Assembly (NCBI GenBank): GCA_000310025.1
Contig: FN649727.1
Coordinates: 164,980-228,979, forward strand
Length of the DNA: 64,000 bases
Source: Ectocarpus siliculosus
Lineage: Eukaryota; Sar; Phaeophyceae; Ectocarpales; Ectocarpaceae
Direction: 5' to 3'
In this document: one piece after another, positions 48,520 to 58,800 of the stretch
How the letters are laid out: every line of letters starts with the position of its first letter
Position numbering within the stretch: position 1 is the stretch's first letter
Notes under the pieces: model-generated
The model's input: only the letters and a program-made list of their open reading frames with translations
Database searches by the model: none
Told to the model about the DNA's origin: nothing
Translations under genes and position numbers: made by a program

Positions 48520-48780
48520 TCACGTGGATGTCGTTGGAGGTAGAGCCCGACCGCTAGTCTCCAACAGCGTCATTTTGACTCCCAAGTAAGTGCGCCAGGA
48601 TAGATGGGAATAAAGCACGAGACACAAGTGCCGAGAGAAGGAGGCCTCGACGCCCTTTGGTTTGGGCTCTTCGATAGGATCAGGGCAGTCAAGCGCTGGC
48701 TTGGTCTCGTTTGCACCGCGTGCCTTGTCTTGTTCAAAGCGAATTTTTATGAGAGTTTTTGAAAGTGCCACGAGAGCCAT
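48520..48780 (-). CDS. Doubtful small ORF convergent with the F-box gene
   Basis: An 86-codon frame starting with ATG at 48778-48780 and ending at 48520-48522. The shared TGATCA gives this ORF and the F-box ORF abutting stops on opposite strands. The first 50 residues are plausible protein (LSKTLIKIRFEQDKARG). The position inside the expected 3' UTR of the F-box gene argues against it. Confidence 0.2.
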   Translation of the reverse strand: MALVALSKTLIKIRFEQDKARGANETKPALDCPDPIEEPKPKGVEASFSRHLCLVLYSHLSWRTYLGVKMTLLETSGRALPPTTST

Positions 48781-50674
48781 GTTCGATCAATAAAATTACG
48801 GCGAAAGTGGGGAAGAACGTAAGACTGCCACACTTCTCTTCCTTTGTACTTGGCAGCTCATATTGCTCGAGGATAGGTTCAGGCTTTATCATTCAGCGGT
48901 AGACCTGCTCAAGCGCGTACTTTTCGTTCCGTCCTGTGTGCATCTTGTTTCATGCTCAGCTGTTGAACTCGAAAGAATGTGCGTGATATTGGTGATACAT
49001 CCATAACACCTGTTGTTTGCATAGACTGCGATTGTCAGCCGTACCGGTCGCCAATGTTGGATCATGAGTCCCTAAATACTTGGAGTCGGAGGTCAAGCGG
49101 CAGCCGATCCACAAAAGGGATAATTCTATTCGTGTTTCCTACCGTTTATCTGTTCTACTGCCTTGACCACGCACACAGACCGTTTAGTTTTAGTTTTTTT
49201 TATTCTTCACTTTCCTGTCTCATTTCGTGTCGCCCACCCCTTTATTTTTTCCTCGCATCCCTCGACAGCGCCACGTTCGGACTCACAAGCGGCCTCGGGA
49301 AAAACGACTGATGGGCAAGAAGAAGGCGTGATTAAACATGCAGAGGGTGAGGAACGATGGCGACGGTTGGAAACCAATGGCGCAGTTCGGCGGAAGGGGG
49401 GCGAAAGATGTCTCACCCATGAGCATCACTACGATGCTCTTGCCCACTCTTTCGCACCCTCCTACAGTATGCAATAGCATCAAATCCTCATGGCAGATAG
49501 TGTCACTGCTTCATGTGCCGTTCCCTCTACAGTAATACAGTATAATAGTGCCACCACCAATGTTTCCTGCCTTCCAGTAGATACTCGAGAGAGATGGGTA
49601 TTACGAGTATGTACGCCACACAGAGGACACCTCTTGCTGTACGTACCTTTGTGCATGTCGTTTCTGTTTTGTTTGTTCTCACCACGCCTCTCTGTAGAGG
49701 CCAGGAACAAAAAAAAACAGGGTCACTGCCGTGTACAGTAAATAGCAGAATCTCTTCGATGATGGATCGTTGGAGACTCTCTCCGCGCGAAGCTCCACTC
49801 ACGCGAAAAACTCCGGATTGTTTGCGAGTATGTAGCATTCTTTGGTGTGAGTCATACTGCTGTGGGGTACGCCTGTCTAAGATACAGAGAACTCTTTAAT
49901 TTGTGGTTTCGGTAGTCGGTTGGTAGTCGGTGGTCCGCATACCTTCAAGGGCAAACATCCACCATAGATATCGAAAGGGAGACCTGTTGACACCTCGAGC
50001 TTGAGAATATTGGGCCTCCAATCGCCAAGATTCGTTTGGTCTACCAGCGCGTCGGTGATGCTCTGCGTTTCTTGTGCCGCCTGGCATGACAGCCATTTTT
50101 TCGATTTTCACCCTTCTTTGTGCCATGCACGAGGTGCCTTGGACGGCACGGTGGTTCAAGAGCAGTGGTGTTTCCGACACACCACAGCCAACGCGCACGC
50201 GAGCACATGATTTGCAACTAGAAATTTAAGTCTTCCTTGGGTGCTGGTCTTGGTTGGGGTCTACATCTACAATACCATGCGAGCCCCGGCTCGGCGTATT
50301 GAACCCATGACGGGTCTCGGCGAGGTGTAAATTCGCGGCACATGCTTTGCGCTTTGCAGTGGTCTATTATTACTGCATTCCTACACCGCGTTGTACTCTT
50401 TGTGTGGTGTGTTTGTGTCATCCCGTCAACGCTGGACGTGAGGTTGACACGTTCCGGTAAGTTAGGGCGCACTGGGCTAATATCACTGCTGTACTACAGG
50501 CTGTTCACAAGAAGATGAGTGCACTCAACGGAAACCGAGCCCCGGTACACACTCAATACAGTAAACCTGACTACATGAAAAGTAGGAGTCAGCTGTATGA
50601 CTCCATAATTGTACTGTTGTGCACATGCAGCTGGGTGCAGACTGCACGATCTCGACCTTCGACGGTTGGCAGGG

Positions 50675-50910
50675 TGTGCACCGTCCGTAGCGTGCAAGCT
50701 CCTTACGTGCAGCGGCTGGCGTTGCTTACGACAGGGATACCGCAGATACATCTTCCTCTTGAATATATGTCTCCTTGTGCTCGTTCGGAATACGCCTCTG
50801 CGTATAATTACTAGGGGAACGATTGGCTCCCCGCCCCCCAATGGGGCGGGCGGCCAGCATGCGTGGGAAGGGTCAGTTTGATAGGCAGAGGAATTAGAGG
50901 CGATGATAAC
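50675..50910. repeat. Repeat block, copy 1 (units A then B)
   Basis: Unit A (50675-50812) has GTGCACCG...CGTGCAAGCTCC and ends CGCCTCTGCGTATAA. Unit B (50813-50910) begins AGGGGAACGATTG and has CCAATGGGGCGG and GATAGGCAGAGGAA. Both units recur at 51719-52088 in the opposite order (B then A), same strand. Confidence 0.75.
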
Positions 50911-51351
50911 ATCTGCACGGAAGAAGGGTAAACGAGGTCTTAGACGATATGAGGTCGACACGTCCGTTGCGAAGATGATTGGTGGAATAAAAAACAAAGT
51001 GAAACCGAAACGAATGTTCATGGAAAGGTCGATGCCCGATCACTCAACGAAAGGCGGACGGATAACGGAGGGATTTCGTGACATTCATTCCGTTATTATA
51101 TGACTGAGGTGCTGTATCACCTCCGCTTTCAAACAACATAATCCGGATTATATAGTCTACAGCGGTAGAACACCTTGTGATTGATGATGAAAGATTGAAA
51201 ACCGGACTTGAGGCCGAAACAACACCACCACCAAACATTTTCAACACCGCGGGTGCAGCGCTACAAGTCTACAGCAGCAGCATTTCACTTTGCCCGGCGG
51301 CCTCGCATTGAAGCATACCAACCACCCTGCACGGAGATCTTTGTTGCTACG

Positions 51352-51677
51352 AGCACGTGCAATGGGACCATCACCGATCCTGACGGAAACGGGGACTGCC
51401 TCACTCCCACATTGTGTTCAAAGGTGACGGAACCACTTTGCATCATTCACTACACTTGCAATATTAGTCGAGCGGCAGATCGTCAATCATGGAAGACGCA
51501 CTGAACCGCTCCCTCGTACGCATCTTGTTCAAAGGTAAACGGAACCACTTTGCACCATTCACTACACTTGCAATCGATTGCAAGTGTAGTGAATGGTGCA
51601 AAGTGGTTCCGTTCATGAGGAAGTGAGGCAGTCCCCTTTTCCGTCAGGATCGGTGATGGTTCCATTGCGCGTGTCGC
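51352..51677. mobile_element. Foldback (MITE-like) element with long inverted arms
   Basis: The left arm (about 51352-51462) and right arm (about 51575-51677) are near-perfect reverse complements. The outer 47 bases match with two differences: GCAATGGGACCATCACCGAT at the left against its complement at 51651-51670. Inside, a partial copy of the arm end recurs just before the right arm, producing the 76-bp palindrome. There is no coding capacity. Such structure fits a miniature inverted-repeat or foldback transposon; a target duplication could not be fixed. Confidence 0.6.
51538..51613. repeat. Perfect 76-bp palindrome
   Basis: The sequence is its own reverse complement over 38 bases on each side of a centre between 51575 and 51576 (ATCGAT core). 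The left arm begins AACGGAACCACTTTGC and the right arm ends GCAAAGTGGTTCCGTT. It can form a spacer-less cruciform or hairpin. Confidence 0.93.
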
Positions 51678-51718
51678 GGCGAACGATGGGGACAGAGAGC
51701 AGAAGTGTCAATAGATTC

Positions 51719-52088
51719 AGGGGGAACGATTGTCCCCCCACCCCCCAATGGGGCGGTCGGCCAGCATGCACATGGCATGGGTGCGGCGGTTCGATAGGCA
51801 GAGGAAGTAGAGGCGATGATAACATATATACGTATCCTCGAGGCGACTCCGTCCTACAATCGAAGCTCGACAAGGGAAGACGTGCGGAACGCATGACACC
51901 CACGCCCGGATGTGCACCGTAGCGTACAAGCTCCCTACGTGCAGCGGCTGGCATTGTTTGCGACAGGGACATACCGGAGATACCTCTCCCTCATGAATAA
52001 TGTGTCTTTTGTGCTCATACTCCTCATATGTCCGCTCCCGGAGAGACTGTCAAGTCAATCCGTTTCGGAGTAACGCCTCTGCGTATAA
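51719..52088. repeat. Repeat block, copy 2 (units B then A)
   Basis: Unit B (51719-51825) and unit A (about 51911-52088) are diverged copies of the units at 50675-50910, in swapped order. Unit A here is longer by an insertion of about 40 bases before CGCCTCTGCGTATAA. The arrangement A-B ... B-A brackets the foldback element. Confidence 0.75.
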
Positions 52089-52128
52089 ATGGAGTCTCGA
52101 AGCGTCCCAGCCCCCCCGCGGTTGCCCC

Positions 52129-52175
52129 GATACCCGATACCCGATACCCGATACCTGACACCCGACACCCGACTC
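52129..52175. repeat. 7-bp tandem repeat (CGATACC and variants)
   Basis: About six units of CGATACC or CGACACC follow each other. It lies about 60 bases before the start codon of the ABCD gene, so in its 5' UTR or promoter. It is not the TTTAGGG telomere repeat. Confidence 0.8.
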
Positions 52176-52236
52176 CTTTGCTCGTATCGACAGCTGAACT
52201 GTCTTCCCCTTTGCATAGGGGCAGCGGGCCGCTGCC

Positions 52237-55200
52237 ATGGCACCGCCGTCTCGACCGAAGGAAGCAGCAGCAGCAGCAGCCTTGCCGTCGACGTGGAGAT
52301 CGAACAGCTCGTCCGCCCTCACGTTGATCGTGACGATCGCCTTGATCAAGCACTTCTCCAAGCCACAGGCAGAGGAGCAGCCGGAGGGCACGTCCTCTTC
52401 GACCGGCAGCAGCGAGCAGAGGGGACGAAAGCGGCCTGCTTCTAGGCCCAAAGTCGATGCGGTAAAGCCTCTATCGAGTTGTCTATAGAACAGCACTGCG
52501 CCGGCGGCAATACGACGCTGGAGCATGCAACAGCACACGCACATCTGAGCCCCGTCTATGTACAACTACCTCAGGCGTACAGAGGGCGGCGGGGTGTACG
52601 TTGTCCCTCCTGTGTAGCTGCACATGTGCACCAGTATAGATGTCCTCTGACCGTTCTAGCATTGCTGCATGTACCTCTGCGTCGTTTTGTGGTATCTTGT
52701 GGAGTGATCGGGTTTTTGCTCCTCGTCGATTTCCCCGCCTATTGTAGTTGACCCACCGCGCGTACTGCAACGGCGGTAACGGTTGGAATTGCGTGCAGAG
52801 ACAGCGTATCAAACTTGAGAGTACCAGCGCGGGAGAGTCCGTAGCCTAGAAGCACTACTGATACTGCTGTTGTGCAGCGCTGGTATTGTTCTACATTCTG
52901 GTATGCATACTCGGGTCCAATCGCTTGATCTTCGGTGTGCTCGAATCACAACTCCATCCCGAGGTCGCAGTGTCCTTCGGCTAACAGACTCCCGCTTTTT
53001 CGCCGGGGTGTTGGGTCTCAGTAGCAGTCTCACGTACCCCGTACGAGCAAGGTGTGTGTTACTCCGGCAGGGACGCGCCCACGTTAGTGATAGCAAAGCT
53101 CACCAGCATCTTGTGTGCTGCTTCGTCCCGCTATCTATGTATCTGCATGCGTCCCGCTATTGTATGGCCCAGGCGTTCCTCCGGCGAATCTCGCGCTTGC
53201 TCAAGGTGATGGTCCCAGGGCCATACTCTGTAGAAGCGGGGTGCTTAGGTGAGCTTTCCTGCATGCCTTGGGGTGGTAACCTTCCCCCAAGACATGTGCA
53301 GCCAGCAAGATTTGTAAGGCAGATATAACTCATTGGAACTGCTGTGTATTTCTCTCCAGCAGGTGTGTGGCCCAGGTGCCGCGGGTTGGTTCTCAAAGGC
53401 GGACCAATCTGTTGTCATTTGTTACGTGTACTATGTATTTTCCAGTCCCTTGGCTTGCTCCGAGATGAGGTCTGTGTGTGACGCGCAGTTGCTTTCCGCC
53501 CTCGTTCCGTGCTGCCGACTGACTGAACACAGTCAAACGCTTCAAGAAATCCTCGGCGTCTGTGCTACAGTACGAGCAGTGTTCTTCGTGCATTTCCCAC
53601 AGATGGTTTGGGCATTATGTCACTTTTCTGCAAGTACCGACGCGATCGACGTTCTCCTGTGGCATGCTCGTCTCGGTGTTGTATAGTGCCTAGCACACGT
53701 TCCCCCAGGGCCTGGTTGGTGCTCGCAAACCCCCTGTTCGTCCAATACCCCTCACTTCGGAACGACAAACGCACGCTTGTCGATCGGGTGGACAAAACAC
53801 GCAGTGGCTGTGGCGGGATTGCTCTTGGCGAGGACATCACTCGACGTGGTGATGCTCAACCTCACCACGACTATCGAACACGCCATCGTGGAGAGAAGCA
53901 AGGAGGGGTTCAAGAGGGGGATGTCTCGCTTCGTTCGGATGTGTGTGCCGATTGCGGTGGTCAACTCGGTGAGAGCGGGAAACGTGAACAGAGAGAGAGA
54001 CAGGAGGGGCATCTACCCCCCCACACACTCCGCAAACTGATCCAACACCCAAACTTTTCTCTTTGCACCTTTTTGAGGAGAAACTAGATAATGCCCGTAC
54101 TCGTTGTCAAACGGCACGCGATGGTCGATCACGAAACAACCGAGGCGAAGAACGAGGGGGTACGCGTATCGTAGATGCTACGAACCCCCCCCCACCCCGG
54201 CTTGTCTCTTTCTTGTGTACAGGTGCTCAAGTACTGCCAGTCTGAGCTCTCGTTGCGGTTTCGCCAGCGCCTCACGGAGCACGTCATGTCCAAGTACATG
54301 GAGGGATTCACCTTCTACGCGGTGTCGAACTTGGACGATCGGATCGCTAACGCGGACCAGGTGCATGAATCATGATGCATGACGCGGGACATCGCTCAAT
54401 GCAGAGCCCTACGTGACTCGTTGCGATGACGATGCAGGTAGTATGCCGTGCTATACTGCGCCGACAACTATACACCGCTGCTGCAAACCCTCGCTTCCGG
54501 CAAGGTACAGTGTCTGAACTATTCTTGCCCTCCGCCATGCCATGGTACGCGGCGCCGTGCTGGTAAACGCTTTCACTACCGGTAGTCCTTGGCCGATCCT
54601 CCAATGCGCGTCATCCATCAATACAACAATGCGTACTCGCTTATCGTTTGTCCTTCTCCCTACATAAACGTGTTGCTGGTGGTCTGGTCAGGCGATTACC
54701 CAGGACGTTGAGCGTTTCGCGGCATCTATGGCGGAGCTGTTCTCCAACATCACCAAGCCGGTGTTAGACATGTTGATCTACGTACGCAGGTTGTCCGACA
54801 AGGTGAGCTGACCGACCACCCCAGGAGGGCTGCGGGCAACCCGCCGGCTCACTGCACGCGTGAAATCAGACCGCAACCCTGTTCATTGCTCGTAGCTTCG
54901 CGGGGTGCATGGTCTACCCGGCCCCCAGCAAACTAGACATGGTTCTATGGATGATGGTGTTTGTGTGCGGTCGTCGTTGCTTGACCTATCTACCGCCGCA
55001 TTCCTGTATCTCCGCCTGTTTCTTATTTTGAGCGGTGGAGCCAACAGCCATTCCGTATCACGAGTGCAGCGGGGTGTACTCATACTCATAGTCGTGCATG
55101 CCGTAGTCGTTAGACCATTGACCTCGCAGCGGGGGCGTGTTAAATAAACGCTTGGAGGGCATGGCATGCGCTTCCGCGGCCGTGTTCGTTGAGCACCACC

Positions 55201-55779
55201 TCTGGTTCCCTCGCCGATTCGTGGCGGTTTTTGCCTTCCTTACTCCCAATTTGCACTGTTGTTCGCACACCTTGCATCCGCTGTTTCCGTGGAACGCTGC
55301 TGGCGATCTAGAAATCCGTATGTTTACCCGTTACCCCAAAAATTTGCTTCCGCTAACATCCCCCACTGTTGACGGGATGGGAACGATATGTTTGGTGTCT
55401 AATAGGTTGATGCCGTGGCGCCGGCGACGATGATAGCCTACCTGCTGCTGTCCGGGGTGGCTCTCAGCGCTCTGAGGTGACTTGGCACACACTCGACTTG
55501 TTGGCAGTGCAGTGCGGTTCCGTTCAAAGTATCACGTGATACATACCATGGCTGGTGGTACGGAGGTCCTGGGCCGGAAAGTGCAATCGCGTCGAGATTT
55601 TTGGGGTGTGGAGTTTGGCGGTAGTTTTGGGCGGCGCGAACGCCTTTATTCGAAGCAAAGGATATCGCTTGGATGGGAGACACAAGCGCGAGACACAAGC
55701 CGATGTCTACTGCTTGCGCCAGCACGAAGGCTGCCGCGGCCGGACCTATTCTGTTGTCAATTGTTAAAGTCTCTCTCTC

Positions 55780-55816
<37 letters not shown>

Positions 55817-58800
55817 TCGTATTTCCTGTCTTGTCAGAAAACCGACAGCGATGTACACCGCACTGGTGGCGCAGCAGGAAGGGGAGTACCGCTACGTTAA
55901 CAGTCGATTACTCACCAACGCGCAAGGTGTGTGCGGAGAATGTTGTCCGATCCGCGAGACCCCTTGAGGTATCGCTAAACCCCGGGAGCAGCGTATCTCT
56001 TGCTTAGCAAGCCGATTTTATGCGAAGCTGCTGAAGTTCGTGCGCTGTTTTGTTGACGTACACGATCATCCCGCGCTTGCACAATGCCACCCCTCAGCCA
56101 TGTCTTTTGTTCTGAATCGTCACAATTTTGTCCGCCCATCCCTCTCCGAGCAGAGATCGCGTTCTACAAGGGCAACACGAAGGAGAAACAGGTGCTGGAA
56201 GGGGTTTTCGACAAGCTGGTGTCCGTCACGAGGCGATCGGAGAGGTTCCGACACTCTCTCGGTGCCCTGGACTCGGTGGTGGCAAAGTACTTCGCTAGCC
56301 TCGTGGGCTGGACGGTGGTGTCCCGTCCCTTCGTCAACAGGGACCACCCGAGACACGCACACAGCACCGCGGCTGAGGTCTACCAAGGTGCGTGCGTGTC
56401 ATACGGAGCACGTGGTACAGTAGCGACGCTCGTTTCTTGAAGGTTCCCTATCCACAACACATGATACGCTGAAGACAATGAAGGACATAATTTGCACAAA
56501 ATCTGGTTTCTCTAAACACAACATATGATACGCTCAAGACAATGAAGGAAATTAAAATGCTCGGTATTTGGATTTTGCGGGAATCATCCTGTAGGTTTTA
56601 TTTTAAATCGGAATACCGGGTCCCCCCTTAATTATTTTTTTTTTCCGATTCTCTGAGAGAAGCCGCCGAACAGATTCTTGCGGCACTCTTGTAAAAGAAA
56701 AAGAAAATTACCTGCTGCGCTAGAAGACGCTTTTTGACACGGTTGCAAGCCAACCCGCCTTTGTCACCTTCACGATAGTGCTGACCATGCGTCAAGAGTG
56801 CAAGTTCTTAGTTGGTGTTTTGAGGAAACTGGCTGCGCCCCGCGTCTCCCATTCTCGCGTGCCTCCAATCTATCCGTCTTTTCTCGCCTGTCGCACCACA
56901 AGACTACCACTCGAGCGGCAGGATGATGCTCAAGCTGGCGGCAGCCCTCGGCCGCCTGGTGCTCTCCGGCCGAGAGCTAGCCCGCCTGTCGGGCTTCAGC
57001 TCTAGGGTCACGGGCCTCATCGACGTGATCGACGACGCCAACAGAGGCGTTTTCAAGAGGGGACAGGTGCCGAACAGCCCCGGTGCCGCTATCCCTGGAG
57101 CGGCGGTGGCGGCGGCGGCGGGAGCCACCGCAGCGGGCGCTGACGGTCCCTCGGCGGCGTCAGTAACAGCGGTCGCAAACGCTACCGCAGCAGCAGAGAT
57201 TGCGGCGGCGCCTGCGGCGCGGGCGGCGGCGAGAATAACGCCTCCTCGACGAAACCCCGGGGTGTCGGGGGTTAACCTCGCCACGGAGGAGGACGGGAAT
57301 TCGCCGAGTTGGGCGGCGGATGAGGGGGGACGAGAAGGTGCGTCCGGGGAACCCGGCCGTATCGGCAACGAGGACGGCGACGTTTCTGGGACGATTCCGC
57401 GGCTGACGTCCTCATTGTCGGAACCTGCTCGCCCATCGTCGATCTCACGTGCACCCGCGGATGGCCATCCCGCGATGATGGCCGGAACGAAGGCGTCGGC
57501 GGTAGGAGTAGCCCTGGGGCAGCCCGAGCTCGAGCCTGAAGCTGCTGGTGCCGCGAGGGCCTCGGAAGCGGGGGCGGGGGCGGGGGCGGGGACGGGGGGG
57601 GTAAGCGGGGGTGGTGGCGGCGGCGGCAGGCCGGGCGCGCCGCCGCTGCAGCGGTCGGGGTCGGTGGTGGTGCAGGAGGACAGCGTCATCGAGTTTGTGG
57701 ACGTGCCTCTCGTGACCCCCACCGGGGAGGTGCTGGTCGAAGCCCTTTCTTTCAAGGTAGGCAGGCATGTTTGGTCTTGACAAGGCCGGTTCTACCTACT
57801 GTATGTATCGCGAAGAGGACGACGGCAGAATACCATTAACTGTACCGCTAGCGAAGAGGACGTCGTGGTGTAAGTGAAAAATAAGTTACTCTCTGGTGCG
57901 GCGCGGCGTAGAACAAGATGGCAAGGGGGTGCGAAGATGTGATCGATAGATGGCTCTAGGCTCCTTCCGGCGTGTTGTACAATAGCCATTTCATGCATCA
58001 TGGCCACTCTCACGGGCACGATCCATGAGCCACCCAGGGCAGAACCACATATTTTTTGCTGTTACATTAGCATGCTGCCCGGCTCGTGGAAGAGGCGAAA
58101 GCGTATGTCCTCCCTAACGCCGACTCGTAGTAGATTAAGCACGCCGACCTCTAAGGAGGGGGGGTCCGCAGATTGGATAATAGGGTCCCCGGGCGATCTG
58201 ACGCGCCAACTCCCACCGAGTTTATGCTTGTTCTCAGAAACTTGCCAGCGTGTTGGTTGTTCCTCATCCCCGTCGACTTTGTCGTGACAAATGAACGAAA
58301 TACCTTCTTGCGCCAGAACTACCTCTCGAGTGATGAAAAACAAAAGCTTTTGTTGTATTGTTGCATTCTCTCGAATGTGTAGAGTATTTCAGTGATTGTA
58401 TGTAAAGTACATTTTCTAACAACTGACTCTGAAAGGATGAAACAATTCGAACTACCCCCCCGGTCATTTTCTGGAAGGAAAGGTTGGCCATCCGTGATCG
58501 GTCCTGTGGGAACAATGCTCCATCCTCTCGAGGTCAATAGTCTAACAACTGAGGCATGCGAAACATGAGTATGCCCCCCCTCCCGCCGGGTCATTTTTCT
58601 CTTGGGATTCCAGGTGGAGGCGGGCATGAACGTGTTAGTGGCGGGGCCGAACGGGTCTGGAAAGTCCAGCCTCTTTCGAGTGCTGGGGGGCCTGTGGCCG
58701 TTGCGGGGAGGAACGCTGTCGAAACCGCCTACATCTCGTCTGTTTTACGTGCCCCAGAGACCCTATTTGGCACTGGGGACCCTGCGGGACCAAGTGATCT

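Larger units (their letters stand above)
48781..52236. other. Long intergenic region with repeats before the ABCD gene
   Basis: No gene is supported over 3.4 kb. The left half (48.8-50.5 kb) has only short frames. The right half holds related repeat blocks (50675-50910 and 51719-52088), a foldback element at 51352-51677 with a 76-bp palindrome, and a 7-bp tandem repeat at 52129-52175. The promoter of the ABCD gene should be near its right edge. Confidence 0.45.

Noticed and set aside
52129-52175. Interstitial telomere repeat
   Set aside because: The unit is CGATACC/CGACACC, not TTTAGGG or a simple variant of it.
56904-57755. 283-codon minus-strand frame opposite ABCD exon 9
   Set aside because: Shadow of the GC-rich, Ala/Gly-coding exon on the opposite strand, which has strong family support.
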